Source: Paramacrobiotus richtersi (lineage: Eukaryota; Tardigrada; Eutardigrada; Parachela; Macrobiotidae). From it: a DNA stretch of 20,944 bases. The stretch is taken from contig JAQGAU010001178.1 in NCBI GenBank assembly GCA_034698045.1, positions 1 through 20,944 of the forward strand. Direction: 5' to 3'. The notes beneath the pieces were generated by a model. It had not been told where the DNA came from. It did not search any database and saw only the letters and a program-made list of their open reading frames with translations. Shown here piece by piece: positions 9,440 to 19,959 of the stretch (position 1 is the first letter of the stretch; each line of letters begins with the position of its first letter). The position numbers and the translations under genes are program-made.

Positions 9440-11520
9440 AAAAGGACGCTAACGTATAAAATAAAGCTTTAATGGTGTGAATGCTTCACTCGAGCGACAA
9501 CGATAGAAGAAACGAACAAACATAAATTCAAAGAGAGACGCTAAAAAGAACAGCGTACAACAGCAACAGCAGTTACACATTAAAACACAAAAATACGTCT
9601 TCCAGTTCCTTGCTTGTATCAACCGTCCCCATAACGCAGATTCCATTCCCTCGCTGGATTTCAACACTTATCCGTTGTCGGAGGAATTCCATTGTCCGAG
9701 GATTCCCGTTGTTTTCTCGAATTCTGCGTCCAAGCTCTTTCAGGAAAGACTTCGCTTGCGTCCCCCAACTACCCATCGTCTCAAACGCCACTGGTTGGAC
9801 GATATAACGGTCCGAGAGGGTGGTATATCGCGTTTCCTTTCCTCGCTCACGTTGGTCCGCGGCGGCTCCGCATATTGAAGAGGTCCGGGCAATGTATGAA
9901 ACTGCGAAAGTGTCCGCGACCGTGACGTCCCAGACGAGCAGCATGCCGGATTTCCAAGGCATCAGGGTCAGCCCATCCGGCCGCTTACCGTCGCCTCTGT
10001 CCAGACCAGGAGGTTCCCGAATAGCAGGAACATTTGCCGAAACAAGGGCGCGCCGAACAACGTCATTCAGCGCCGAGTGTCGAGGGTGACTGCCTTTGCT
10101 TCGCTTACAGCTCAATCCATGGTGGCCAAAAACGTCGACCTGCATTTTACATCTGCACCGATGTACCTTACAAACCTCTGCGCCCAGGCGGATGGCTACT
10201 GCAGTTCTAAGGTGTGAGTCCTCCAGCAAGTTCCCAAACGTAGCGACAGGCAGTGCAGTCAACCAGGCTCGAGACTCAGGTGAGGAAGCTGCCAACAAAC
10301 GCGAAGAGGTAATTACGTCGGCGGTCTCCATCATTCTGGCCAGGATACTGGAATGCTGCACATCCGTCCACACCGCTTGGTGCCTTTGGAGTTCAGGCGG
10401 AGGAGGCTCCAGTTCGGTTCGGTCGACCTAAACCTGCACGACATCCGCGGTCAATGAAGTGGCGCTCATGTCATCAATGATGATCCGGATGAATTCAGAC
10501 GCTGCGGTCAACGAAGCGATATAAGCCGGAAGAGCTAAGTCTGTTGCGCGAATAAGCCCCAGCCCACCAAATTTCAAAGGCAGAGACGCTTGTTTCCAAA
10601 TGCACTCGGTCATCTTTACGTTAGTAATCATCTCCGTCTTGCTACGAATCATCTGATCGAACTGTAGCAGTTCACCATCGTGCTTCCAGCATTCTGCAGT
10701 TCGGAGAAGATACAGGAGTTTCGGGATCGCTAAGCAGTTCTTAAGCAAGAACAGGGCCTGATGTGCTGGCAGAATATCTAGCCGGTTGATCAATACTTCC
10801 AGGGCAGACAACTTCTCCTTTATTGACCGCACAACCCCACACGGCAGCAAAGGTGAACCCAGCAAGTCCAGATGGTCGGCCGCTACGATTTGGACGTCCG
10901 GATATACCTCCAGAAACGAGCCGAGAGTGTCCATACGTTCGACATCGGTCCCACCGAAAACATACACTTCACACTTGCTCATGTTCAGTTCCAGTCCTAC
11001 CGCACCTGCGCCAACCTGGAGTTTCTCGAACAAATCCAATATCTGGGCCAAGTCTCCGCCGAACGCTGCGTCATCGAGGTACCACAAACTCAAATCTGCC
11101 CGCACATCCTGGGATAGTCGATTAAGTAAAAGGCAGAATAAAGGTGGTCCAAGGGGGTCCCCTTGTTGGACACCGGCAGCGGAAGAAATTGTTGCATTGT
11201 CCCCACAAAACAGCGTGCTAGGGCTTCCGTAGGCGGAATGAATGAAGCGGTAATATTCCGGAATGGCGTCGTATACAACATCGAGAAGACGGTCTCTACG
11301 GATCATGTTGAAAGCATTCCGGAAGTCGATTTTAAGGAACACTTTAACTCCTGGTGACTCCTTTAACAGGAAAGCTCGCGCAGCGTGGGCAACGATCTCG
11401 GAACCGTAGCGCGTACCAAACCCGTACTGGACAGGACGGAACATTTCGACGCTAACGTTATATGCGATTTTCAAGTCCCCCATCGCCCACAACAATGAGG
11501 TGATACAACTGTCGTTATAA
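9440..11520 (-). mobile_element. 5'-truncated LINE with restriction-like endonuclease
   Basis: This is a non-LTR retrotransposon copy on the minus strand, carrying most of the reverse transcriptase and a C-terminal endonuclease domain. Its 5' half is missing: recognisable RT homology fades upstream of about 11460. The reading frame ends at a TAA at 9573-9575, followed by a short AT-rich 3' UTR. There is no poly(A) tail at its end. Outer boundaries are approximate because no target-site duplication was identified. It lies in the space between the GPCR relic and GPCR gene 2. Confidence 0.8.
9573..11495 (-). pseudogene. LINE polyprotein fragment: reverse transcriptase plus PD-(D/E)XK-type endonuclease
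   Basis: Both parts lie in one frame, split by a single TAG at 10428-10430. The RT part shows VFLKIDFRNAFN (block A aspartate), GVQQGDPLGPPLF (block B), the catalytic WYLDD (about 11084-11070) and LELNMSKCEV. After the TAG comes a conserved linker. A zinc-knuckle-like CRC...GHHGLSC and RH follow, then KRPDG with WDVTV about a dozen residues later, which is the PD...D core of restriction-like endonucleases in R2-type LINEs. The frame ends QRGNGICVMGTV...FNV. The missing 5' part and the TAG make it non-autonomous. Otherwise the frame is well preserved over 640 codons, so the insertion is fairly young. Plus-strand open frames across this region are antisense shadows. Confidence 0.85.
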
Positions 11521-11987
11521 ATGCAATGCAGTACTAATGGTGTTATGCATATTGCCTGTGAAACGGTAAATCGGAAGTGCGGATCTCAGGATTGGCCAAA
11601 TCACCCTGTATAGGATTTCTGGGTGCATTAAAGTCGTCGTCACCGCTGATTATTGTACGTCTCGTGTCCCGGACCGCCCAACTCCTTGGCCACGATGTGA
11701 CCCGCATCGTGACCCTCGTAGGCGTTTGGAGACCTCGATTGTGATCCATATCTTTGGCAAACTGTTGAGTCGCCAGGACCGTCTCGCTGCCCGTCCCGAG
11801 ATGTCGCTTCCACACATGAGCATCCACATACTCCACCCGCTCCAGTCCTTCCAGACCGACTGGTCGTGCCTGCACGGAGCGGATGGGACCTTGTATGCGC
11901 TAATCATAATTAATTTGCCGCGGCCGCAGATTTGGGACATTATTGAATGATTCTTCATCACCGAAAAATCTCACGTTGCACCCGGTA
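11521..11987. other. Unassigned region next to the LINE
   Basis: The minus strand is open in two overlapping frames (about 11543-11961) and GC is higher than in the surrounding intergenic DNA. This could be further, frameshifted element sequence or older coding sequence. No motif could be recognised. Confidence 0.3.
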
Positions 11988-12335
11988 TTACCCGCCCGCC
12001 CGCCGTCGACGGCACAGCTTGGGACGCGCATCACGGTTAGGATTTGAGGTTTTTTCGCTTTTCTCAGCTTTAATACCCGGCTTAGCCCTAATCAGTCGCC
12101 CCCCAGCTTCTCCATCGCCGACTATTCCAGCCACTGTGTCGAAACTTTGACTGGGATTGTTGCTTCCGGTTATCATCCCCGGGACAGCTCGCCATGTTCC
12201 TTGCGGGGAAAACTTTCCATGTTTGAGGCTGTTTACTCCAGCAAGAATTCCATCCAACACCGCTCCACCGGCCACGTTGGCAGATTTCCCGGTAGCACAC
12301 TACTCCGGGTTTGGAGCTGTATTCGCCCCCCTCGC
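11988..12335 (-). pseudogene. Glycine-rich membrane-protein-like coding relic
   Basis: A minus-strand frame contains SANVAGGAVLDGILAGVNSL, then GKFSPQGTWRAVPGMITG and FDTVAGIVGDGEAGG, and ends with a basic tail (RPKLCRRRRAGG). The regular small-residue spacing resembles a glycine-zipper membrane segment. The frame begins just after a TAG with no ATG near it, so it is an internal exon or a relic. The family is not identified, and the neighbouring frame over 12088-12531 is also open, which lowers confidence. Confidence 0.25.
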
Positions 12336-12914
12336 CGGCACCGCTTATCTGACTAAGAAGGGAATGTTCATCCGGAGACTTAAGGGTCACAGTGTGCCCA
12401 TTCAGCGGCAAACCAAGGATCAGTTTTTCACGGAAGTTTAGCAATGAAGTTTGGTCATGGGACGGGATATACCTGAATGCGATTACAGGACTAACGCTTG
12501 TAATTTTCTTTAAATTCTGCATCAGTAGCATTCAGACAAGAGGCGCTTTTATTGCACTGCCGCCTGCAGCCCACCAGCTGGACTTCATTGACGGCCTATG
12601 CTGGCACTGGTCCGGTACATCACTGCAGCGTAGCGCAGTGCGGAACTCTGATTACCCTGTGCCGATGCCACTGGGGATCATTTGGCATTGATTTGTGTCA
12701 CGAGTATAGGATTTTGACAGCGTTAAATTGTTAATTGCTGGGGATGCCGGGTGACGCCGATGACCTCCACTTTCCTTCCGGTCCCATTACCTCTTATATG
12801 TATGCCGAATACGTAGCAATATTGGCGCTAAAAGCCTTTGGCCGGCCGTTAACACAACGATTCACGGAAAACCACCAAAACATCAACAGTACTCCGCACA
12901 CGTCTCAATCAACG
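12336..12914. other. Intergenic, no supported gene
   Basis: Several short plus-strand frames occur but none has a recognisable domain or splice pattern. An imperfect palindrome (cactgcagcgtagcgcagtg, 12621-12640) is the only structural feature noted. Confidence 0.35.
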
Positions 12915-13009
12915 TTCAGACATTTTCGCTGTATTAGAAGAAACGTACGGACGAGATTAAGGTCGCCGGAAATCAATTAGGAGCATGGCCGTGTTCTCAG
13001 GATCAATGG
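12915..13009 (+). repeat. 5S rRNA-like dispersed repeat, copy 2
   Basis: It begins ttcagacatttt like copy 1 and keeps the order gtatta, aacgtacgg, gagattaaggtcgccggaa, catggccgt, ttctcaggatc. The box-A-like core is damaged (aatcaattagg instead of aagttaagcagg), so this copy should not be transcribed as 5S. Sequence outside the ~95 bp does not match copy 1, which indicates a dispersed unit rather than a larger duplication. Confidence 0.5.
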
Positions 13010-13017
13010 ATCCTGAG
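12996..13017. repeat. Perfect 9-bp hairpin at the 3' end of 5S-like copy 2
   Basis: ctcaggatc and gatcctgag are exact inverted copies separated by a 4-nt loop (aatg). The hairpin starts inside the 5S-like unit and ends just beyond it. Copy 1 has only the left arm. Confidence 0.6.
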
Positions 13018-13465
13018 TTTCCGTTATTGGTTCATGTGTTTCCGTATGACCTTGCACATGTGTACATGACAAAATGCGCGCAGAACCTCAGCAGAATGTA
13101 CGATTTATTACTGCGAAAAATGCACCTTCGGAAACGCGCTTTCAGAGCCACATTTGAGTAAACTGGGCAGATAAACACATGGATTCCAACTGCCGCCCAA
13201 CGCAGTGATGTATAGCAGTTTACTTTAGCCCTTGAATTTAAGAGAGATCCAAGATTAGGTAAGCATCCGGATTCAGTTCTTAGAATATCAGTATTCCGAG
13301 GTCCCTATTATCGCTGGCAATAAAGGCACATTCAACTGAGCGTTCATTATAATTTAACTGAGTTAAAATCAAGTACCATTAGTTGTCTAAAAGTAAGATA
13401 ATGAATACTACAAATTGTTTAGTTATATATTACCATCGAATAAACATACGCTGAATTAATTCGGT
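13010..13465. other. Intergenic, no feature seen
   Basis: AT-rich sequence with frequent stops on both strands; nothing supported. Confidence 0.4.
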
Positions 13466-13895
13466 ATGGAGCGATTGGCTGAGATGTCGTTTCTGGATGT
13501 ACCAGACCGTAGCAAATTTGATCAAGAAGCTGCAAATTATTATGCGACAACGTGGTGCTTCTTTGCCGGTAAAATCCAGAAGATTATCTGTAGAAGATTT
13601 AAATTTTATTTGACACGGTCAATGATCAGACGATCATCAGTCATGGTCACTCCTGGGACATACCTTTCGTTTCAGCTGTCGTTTTGTTGCACTTCGGGAA
13701 CCCTGCCTTTTGCCAGGACATACGCAATATGGGGATGCTTTGGTTGCTGTTTCGCTAATATTCCATCGCCTATCTATAACTAATGTTTTTCTGTGGGGGT
13801 GCTACTTTTGCTCTTACTTTCGGTATTACTGTTGGTCATCAATAGTGTTCCAAGGTGAACGAGACCTTCGCCCTGGAGTCAATGGCATTAATTAA
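13466..13895 (+). CDS. Hypothetical two-exon small membrane protein
   Basis: A start at 13466 (MERLAEMSFLDVPDRS) runs to a donor at 13568 (gccg/gtaaaa). A pyrimidine-rich acceptor (gccttttgccag) lies at 13716 and joins in phase. The result is about 94 residues ending at TAA 13893-13895. The second exon encodes a hydrophobic segment (DALVAVSLIFHRL) and a cysteine- and aromatic-rich stretch. No family is recognised. Another frame nearby is also membrane-like (FFCGGATFALTFGITVGH), so a frameshifted relic is possible. An unspliced reading from the same ATG gives 105 residues. Confidence 0.25.
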
Positions 13896-14346
13896 TGTTC
13901 CCTAAGGGAGCCATAGGTATAACGAGCAGTTCACTCAACAGAATACTCCCGTTTAAGCCAGGACAGCCGGTCAGCATTGAGAAAGAAAATGAGACCTACA
14001 TTACCTCTACGTGCAGAATAAGTAACACACATAGTTGTAGTTTGTTTGTTTCCGGTATACGGATAACCCATGATTTAAATGCAACGCACGGTTAAAATTA
14101 GCAGATTAAGACTATGCCGAAAAAGCGCTCTGATTAGACATACTATAAACTGTTCTTTTTTGATATAGTTACTCGATAACTATGCAGGTGGCAATGCATA
14201 TGCATAATCATCATATTCCAAAGAGCATGACGATCCACACCCACGCGCAGTTTTAATGACATGCAGCAATATTCAAAGACTAAACTCGGTAACTTTTTTT
14301 ATAAATAACATATCCGGGCCGGATAAGCTGGATAATCCGGCAAATG
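13896..14346. other. 3' flank of GPCR gene 2, no firm gene
   Basis: A 66-codon plus-strand frame at 13895-14095 has a glycosylation motif (NET) and two cysteines but no recognisable domain. On the minus strand an ATTAAA-type signal (tttaat on plus at 14252-14257) lies about 90 bp after the stop of GPCR gene 2 and could be its poly(A) signal. Confidence 0.3.
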
Positions 14347-15489
14347 CTAAGAATCGTTAGTGCTGTTGGGCTTCGTTTCCGCTGCAGTCATTCGGTAACT
14401 ATTTGGCCTCTGCCGTTGATTCTCAACAGACAGGTTGAACAGCTTGCTAAACGTGAGACGCACTACGTCGCCGTACAGACGCTTTACTCCAGTCCAATAA
14501 TCCTCGCTCAGAAGGACAAAGAACACCTACAAATCATTTAACAAGGTATAAAATGGATAGTTGATAATTACCATACGGCAGCCATTTACCGGGTTTGCTG
14601 TACATCCAGCCACCAATAAGGACCGCATCCAATAAGGCAACATAATCGTGCTTCTCCACACTTGCGGAAACAAGGGGATCATAACGCCGGGTACCTGACT
14701 GCACACGCTGGTCCACACGTATGACGCGAACAAGAACTTTGCTGTGGCTATCTTCTTTCTGTTTCTTCTGTGGGGTATTCTTTGACCTCCTGTTGTTGCG
14801 TTGACTCGGTTCTGCTTTAATTTAATCATAGTATGACAGAAGATAATCATATACAGCAATCCTAATGCTCCAATTGGGAAGTAGGCCCCCAACGTGGTTG
14901 TCACTTTTACCAGGACGGGATTCGCGATCCCGGTCGATCCGCATGTAAATGTCGCTGGCGATCCAGGAAGTAGCAGTTTGTCCATCAGTTTGGGGATGTT
15001 CAAGCCTAATCCCATAATCCAGCTGACCGCAATAAAAGATGCCAGTGATTTTTTCGTGGTAATACTGGCGTATTGATGGGGGAAGAGGAGCGCTACCAAG
15101 CGGTTGATCCCAAGGAACAACGCCACCCAGTAGCCGACCTGGACGAGAGAAATCTCCAGAAAGTGCACCCTGTCGCATTGTACTGCTGGCAATGGAAGTC
15201 CTGTCCATCGAGCAAACAATGGGGATGTAGTTAGCGGAAAAATCACACTGCACAGAATAAAGTCCAAGACTTGGTTGTGGGCGATGAGGAAACCGGATCT
15301 TGACCGGAGTTTGGATTGCCGGTAGATAACGATGAGGATACCGGCGTTGAGACTTATTCCCGTTGCGCAAAGAAGGATGTAGCATATGAACCAAATCTTG
15401 ATATTTGTTGTAATGGTGTCGAAATGCGTGGCGTTCGTGTAGAAGAATGCTTTCGAGATGTTTAAGCTAGAAAAATTTCTGTTTTCCAT
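14347..15489 (-). CDS. Orphan class A (rhodopsin-like) GPCR, gene 2
   Basis: This receptor has 359 residues from exons 15489-14590 and 14526-14347, with a 63-nt GT-AG intron at the same codon as in genes 1 and 3. It shares with gene 1 the N-terminal MENR and TNAT glycosylation site, the TM1 block IWFICYILLCA, the loop SKLRSRSGFLIAHNQVLDF, the disulfide cysteines (VQC before TM3 and TFTC in loop 2), INR in place of DRY, WTSVCSQVPGV in TM6 and NPVFFVLLSEDY at TM7/helix 8. Differences lie mostly in the N-terminus, second loop (LLLPGSPATFTCGSTGI) and third loop (QRIPHRRNRKK), the usual sites of ligand and coupling divergence. The C-terminal tail ends AAETKPNSTNDS. No stops or frameshifts occur, so it should be functional. 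Confidence 0.9.
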
Positions 15490-15965
15490 GGAAGAGTCTT
15501 CGTATGGCGCAGATTTGTGAAAACAGCTTTCTGCGAGAGCAACGAAAGCCTTACCGCACCCGGCCTGTACGGAGAGGTGCGTGACATAGGTGAAAAAAAA
15601 TAAACCTTATTCCAACTGAGTATTCGCTCTGGACTGGAGGAAGATCACCTGTGCGTCAGGGATTAAGAATCTAGTACAGCGTGCCGCGGAGATGGGATAT
15701 ACACAGCGTACCGGCAATTGTTGCCCACAAAATGTCTTAATGCACTTTTGAAAGGCATTTCCGCTCTCAACGGGATCAAGTGTTACTTTGTGCATACTAT
15801 AGTCTGATTCTGTTTCGTGCATATTTGCTCGTATCGGAAACGGCCGTTCGCGAAACAGGGCCACCATAAGCAATCACAGAATTAAGGCGCGCAGACGGTC
15901 CAGCGTTTCCTAAAATGCGGATTGCTTAAATAATATTATTACAAGTGAATTATCATCGGAAAGTT
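15490..15965 (-). promoter_or_regulatory. Duplicated 5' flank of GPCR gene 2
   Basis: This flank is homologous to those of genes 1 and 3. In minus-strand sense it has caatccgcattttagg (near 15925), atggtggccctgtttcg (near 15868), taacacttgatccc (near 15785), attaagacattttg and, next to the gene, cgttgctctcgcagaaagctg with tctgcgccata. An 88-codon frame (15873-15607) is open here but is broken by stops or frameshifts in the other two copies. It is therefore probably not a conserved protein. Confidence 0.5.
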
Positions 15966-16496
15966 CCATCTTCAAGTTATCGCGTAATTCTAAAAATTCA
16001 ATGCCTCCGACATCGTGCTTTGTTTGGTTGAAGCACATATGGGACTGTTCTGCAGGGTAAAGGAGTTATTTTAAAAACATATGCAGGAAACTCGTACTTC
16101 AGAAAGCTGATCGACATACAGATCTGTATAACAGGATTCTTGTGATACACTTATTGAATTAAAGGTATCGCATACAAATAACACCTCAAAAATCAAGTTT
16201 ACTAGAATTTACGGTAATGTACGCGCGATGCGTTTTAAACCCCCCGGCCTGAAGTGTCCTGAATGGCGATATGTATGATAATATAATTCATGCGATAGAA
16301 CTGTGTTTTAATCAATAGATACGCCATTGTCGCCAGTTAAAAACCGGGCCGGTTGACGGGTTCTTCGTAATTTTCATGTCAGTGAATTTTAATGATTTTG
16401 TAATACCCAGGAAGTATTCCAGTACTTACATGACATGTGCCCAGGCCCCAGAGTACAGATACAAACGCAGGCATGCGCAATCATGGCCAGATCCAC
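15966..16496. other. Intergenic, no supported gene
   Basis: AT-rich with many stops on both strands. If the neighbouring LTR call is right, the part next to 16496 would be the start of element-internal sequence, but no gag-pol frame is visible. Confidence 0.35.
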
Positions 16497-16816
16497 TGTT
16501 ATAACCCTCCGCGTGATTGCCGTCAATCAAGGTTAAACGTTACAATAGTGTCACGCAGACTGAGAGATCTACCCCGAAAATCTCTCTAAATCACTGAAAC
16601 TACCCAAAGCCTCGATCCCGGAAACAAAGGCAATCTTTATTTCAAGATCCGAGCGAAGCTCAAAGTAGAAGAATTAACTCTAAACCTAACAATCGAGCTG
16701 CACGCGTACCTTCACTTATCCACCTAACGCTAGACCAGCGATCATGACGTCACACAGGAACATCCAATCATAATCTAGCCTACGCACCCATAAGGCGTGA
16801 ATGCCGCGTGACAACA
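16497..16816 (-). mobile_element. Candidate solo or truncated LTR
   Basis: Read on the minus strand, the 320-bp segment starts tgttgtcacgcgg and ends gggttataaca, giving the TG...CA ends and TGTT/AACA terminal inverted bases of an LTR. An AATAAA lies on the minus strand near 16637, and the sequence immediately after the end reads gtggatctggcc, which could be a primer binding site. A palindromic tgacgtca (CRE-like) sits at 16745-16752. No second LTR, no target-site duplication and no gag or pol frame were found, so this is structural inference only. Confidence 0.25.
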
Positions 16817-16863
16817 GTTTACACGCGATGCATTTGTTTCGCTATAATTGCTTGTGCACTATG

Positions 16864-16992
16864 ACAGCTTTTGTTAAGCAACGTTTCAGTTTGGCTATTG
16901 TTAAGGGTAATGCCGCTTCGGTTTTGGGAACTCTTCCTGTTATGTCTACGGCGCGTGGAGATAACGAATTTGGTTGTTTTTTTAATGTTTAA
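16864..16992 (+). mobile_element. Very short 3' remnant of a related LINE
   Basis: The plus-strand frame reads FVKQRFSLAIVKGNAASVLG and ends FNV then TAA. This corresponds to the last part of the LINE at 9.4-11.5 kb, whose end reads FLRQRISVEIQRGNGICVMG and FNV. Everything upstream of the endonuclease tail is missing, as in strongly 5'-truncated LINE copies. An aataaacag near 17328 may belong to its 3' UTR, which would then extend about 340 bp. Confidence 0.6.
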
Positions 16993-18820
16993 ATTTAATG
17001 TTCAAACAAATCAAAATGCGAAAACAGCGAACATCCGTCGACGTTAGAAGGCTGACCCCTGGACGTTACGTTATGTCATCCTGTGGTTTTCTCCCGGTCA
17101 ACGTCCTTACAATGTGATCGCCCTTTGCAAATGGAATGTCCTTTGATGTTGTCAGTCATTTTCATGTAAAATCGCGTGTGTCGCCTGTCTGGTTATCTTG
17201 CTCATCTTTTTAAAAGTGCATGGATGTTTTTTTATGTATTCCAGTAATTGTGTGAATTGGTAAATTAAGCGTTAGGGGACCGACTCATGATGATCGGACG
17301 AGATTCAGCACACTGTAACTGCCTGACTAATAAACAGTTTTCTTCTCCTTTTTCATCTTATCGGCAAAAATTCCGTCCTGAAATCGAAGACAATGACGTA
17401 CGCGTAACGAACTGTTTGCGCTAGATGCCCTTTATGAATCGAAATTACGAGCTGCTTTCAGTAGCACTGTTTACAACGCTCTGTTTCGAGAAGAAGTTGA
17501 TGCTGAACGTCAACAGCTAGTGCCACGAAACTGAGCTGCATCTTTATTGTGCCAGCTCAGGAGTACGTCGCTAGCTGATTTAAGAGTTTGCCGTGCAGAC
17601 TATTTACTGAGCACATCTGACTGCTGCCAGGTCATCGGCAGACAACACACATGTACGATACACGAGGGACCAAAGGTCGTACACTACATGACACTCCTTA
17701 GCGGGAAGGTGTACGAGAAAGAATCTCTAAGAAAGAATTAGATGAGAGAAACAAGACCGGAAGCCGTGGTTTCGAGAACGTGGTGAAGTTACAGTACAAA
17801 TCCCTACAGCTCACAAAGCAGGGTTCCCTGCACATCAGGAAGTGAGCATCAAGAAATGCACAAACATTTCTGGAGATGCCTTAATTGCGAACGATATACG
17901 GAGAAATAGCAGTTCCACCGGAAGTCAGTTAGGGGTGCGCCTGTTTTGTAAGCCTTAATTGCACGTGTTTCCGTTCACACGTTTCCACGCACGAGAGTGA
18001 AATTGTCAACAACTGCGTGTCAGCAGTAGGAACGTTTTAAAGATGCGGTAGACCTCCTGAGTTCCATGCAGTTTTTGCCAATATCAATCTACTTTCTCGT
18101 CTTTTCTAGCTTAAGCTTGGAAGAACTAGCTGGCTTGAAAAAAAGTGAAATAATGTGCCATCACGAAAGGCACTGAAATTGTCCAAGCGTTGCCAAAACA
18201 TTCACAGTCCATATTCCGGGCGTTGTGCACCGACGACACAGGATATTCGTGCACCTTCGGCACGGCCGGAAACAGCGAATCATATTCCCCTTCTTGCGCG
18301 TAAAACGTAACGTAAGATGGGCTCTCGTGTTTCAATGAAAGATGCCAATAACCTTACCTCTCTGAAGCGCCGCGCTGGAAAACACGCGAGAAACTCACTG
18401 ACAATATGGGAAAGAACGGATGAAGACGGGACTGCATTTCCGGTTTTTTTAACCCTTTTATTCGTTGTGTTTTTGGAAGAAAGCCTTAGACATGCGTATT
18501 GTACATACATTGTTCATGACTTCTGGAATACATGGTAACAATAACCGGTGGCGTCTGAATGGCGCACTTTTAGTCTTGCACCACCCGACTTATGTGTTTG
18601 GCGCAGCGTTACTGGCTGTGCAATTGGGTTACGGGAAGTGCTACAGTCTGGACATGTATTTCAAGCTGAATCTAGATTTTCCGTTTTGCATTCGTTCGCA
18701 GGCTTAAATTAATATTTCCGAATGAATATTTTTGTTTGTCGACAAGTCCTTTGCTTTATGATGTAATACATACGTACATGAGCTTAAAATGTCATATGAC
18801 TGAAATGAAAATAAAATATG
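16993..18820. other. Long intergenic region, no supported gene
   Basis: The first ~340 bp may be 3' UTR of the LINE remnant. Beyond that, short plus-strand frames at 17547-17741, 18317-18538 and 18465-18707 lack recognisable domains, splice sites in phase or paralogues in the window. No tRNA, tandem repeat or GPCR fragment was seen. Confidence 0.35.
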
Positions 18821-19959
18821 TTATGTCCGGTAGACGTTAATACTGTTATTGTTGTCGGGCTTCGTTTCCGTTCCAGTCGATCGAGGACCCTGCCGCTGGT
18901 TCTCCACGGAAAGCAACTTGCTGAACCTTAAATGCACCACATCGTCGCAGAGGCGTCTTGCCGCTGTCCTGTAATCCTCGCTCAAAAGGACAAAAAATAC
19001 CTGCAAATTAGTTAGCAAATCATAAAATGGACGTTTTCAATCATCGCACGGGGATCGTTTACCGGGTTAGCTATGCATCCCGCGACCAACAGGAACCGCA
19101 TCCAATATGGCAGCATAACATTGCTCCTCCACACTTGCGGAAACAAGGCAATCAGAACGCCGGGTACCTGACTGCAAATGCTGGTCCAAAGGTACGACAT
19201 GAACAAAAACTTAGCCGTGGCCATCTTCTTTCTGATCGTCGTGCTGTGTATTCTCTGACCTCCGGTTGTTCCGTTTACTCGGTTGTGATTTAATTTGGTC
19301 ATCGTATGAACGAAGATAATCACGTAAAGCAGTCCTAGTGCTACAATTGGAAAGTAGGCCCCCAACGTAATTGTCACTTGCAGCACCACCGGATTCGCAA
19401 TCTTTGTTGATACGCATGTTAATGCCTGTGCCTGTCCAGGAGCTGGCATTTTGTCAATCAGTTTCGGAGTGGTGACGCCTAATCCCACAATCCAGCTGAC
19501 TGCGATAAAAAATGTCAGGGCCTTTTTCCTTGTAATGCTGGCGTATCGATGGGGAAAGATGATCGCTACGAAACGGTTGATCCCGAGGAATAAAGACACC
19601 CAGTAGCCAATCTGGACGAAAGAAATCTCCAAAAAGTGCACCCATTCGCATTGTATCACGGGGAAGGGGAGTCCAGTCCATCGAGCAAATAATCGGGCTG
19701 TGCTTAATGGAAAAATCACGATACAGAGAACAAAGTCCAAGACTTGGTTGTGGGCGATGAGGAAACCGGATCTTGACCGGAGTTTGGGTTGCCGGTAGAT
19801 AACAAGGAGGATACCGGTGTTGAGAATTATTCCCGCTGCGCATAGGAGGATATAGCATATGAACCAGATCTTGATGCTGCTTGTAATGGTGTCGAAACCC
19901 GTTGCATTCGTGTGGAGTGCGCCCGAAACGCTTAAGCTGAAAATAGTTCTGTTCTCCAT
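18821..19959 (-). CDS. Orphan class A (rhodopsin-like) GPCR, gene 3
   Basis: This receptor has 358 residues from exons 19959-19063 and 19000-18821, with a 62-nt GT-AG intron splitting NP/VFF exactly as in its two paralogues. The N-terminus carries MENRT and TNAT glycosylation sites. Seven hydrophobic segments, the C (IQCEW) to C (ALTC) disulfide pair, INRF in place of DRY, a basic third loop (TTIRKKM) and NPVFFVLLSEDY with a following RRLC (possible palmitoylation site) are all present. The tail reads RSTGTETKPDNNNS before the final residues. Its second exon is closer to gene 2 in length, while much of the N-terminal half resembles gene 1. The frame is intact. The ligand and tissue are unknown. 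Confidence 0.9.

Noticed and set aside
9610-11232. Several plus-strand open frames of 65-148 codons
   Set aside because: All lie antisense to the LINE reverse transcriptase/endonuclease frame and show no domain of their own.
15607-15873. 88-codon minus-strand frame upstream of GPCR gene 2
   Set aside because: The homologous sequence upstream of gene 1 has a stop in the frame and that of gene 3 has a 1-bp shift, so it is not maintained as a protein.
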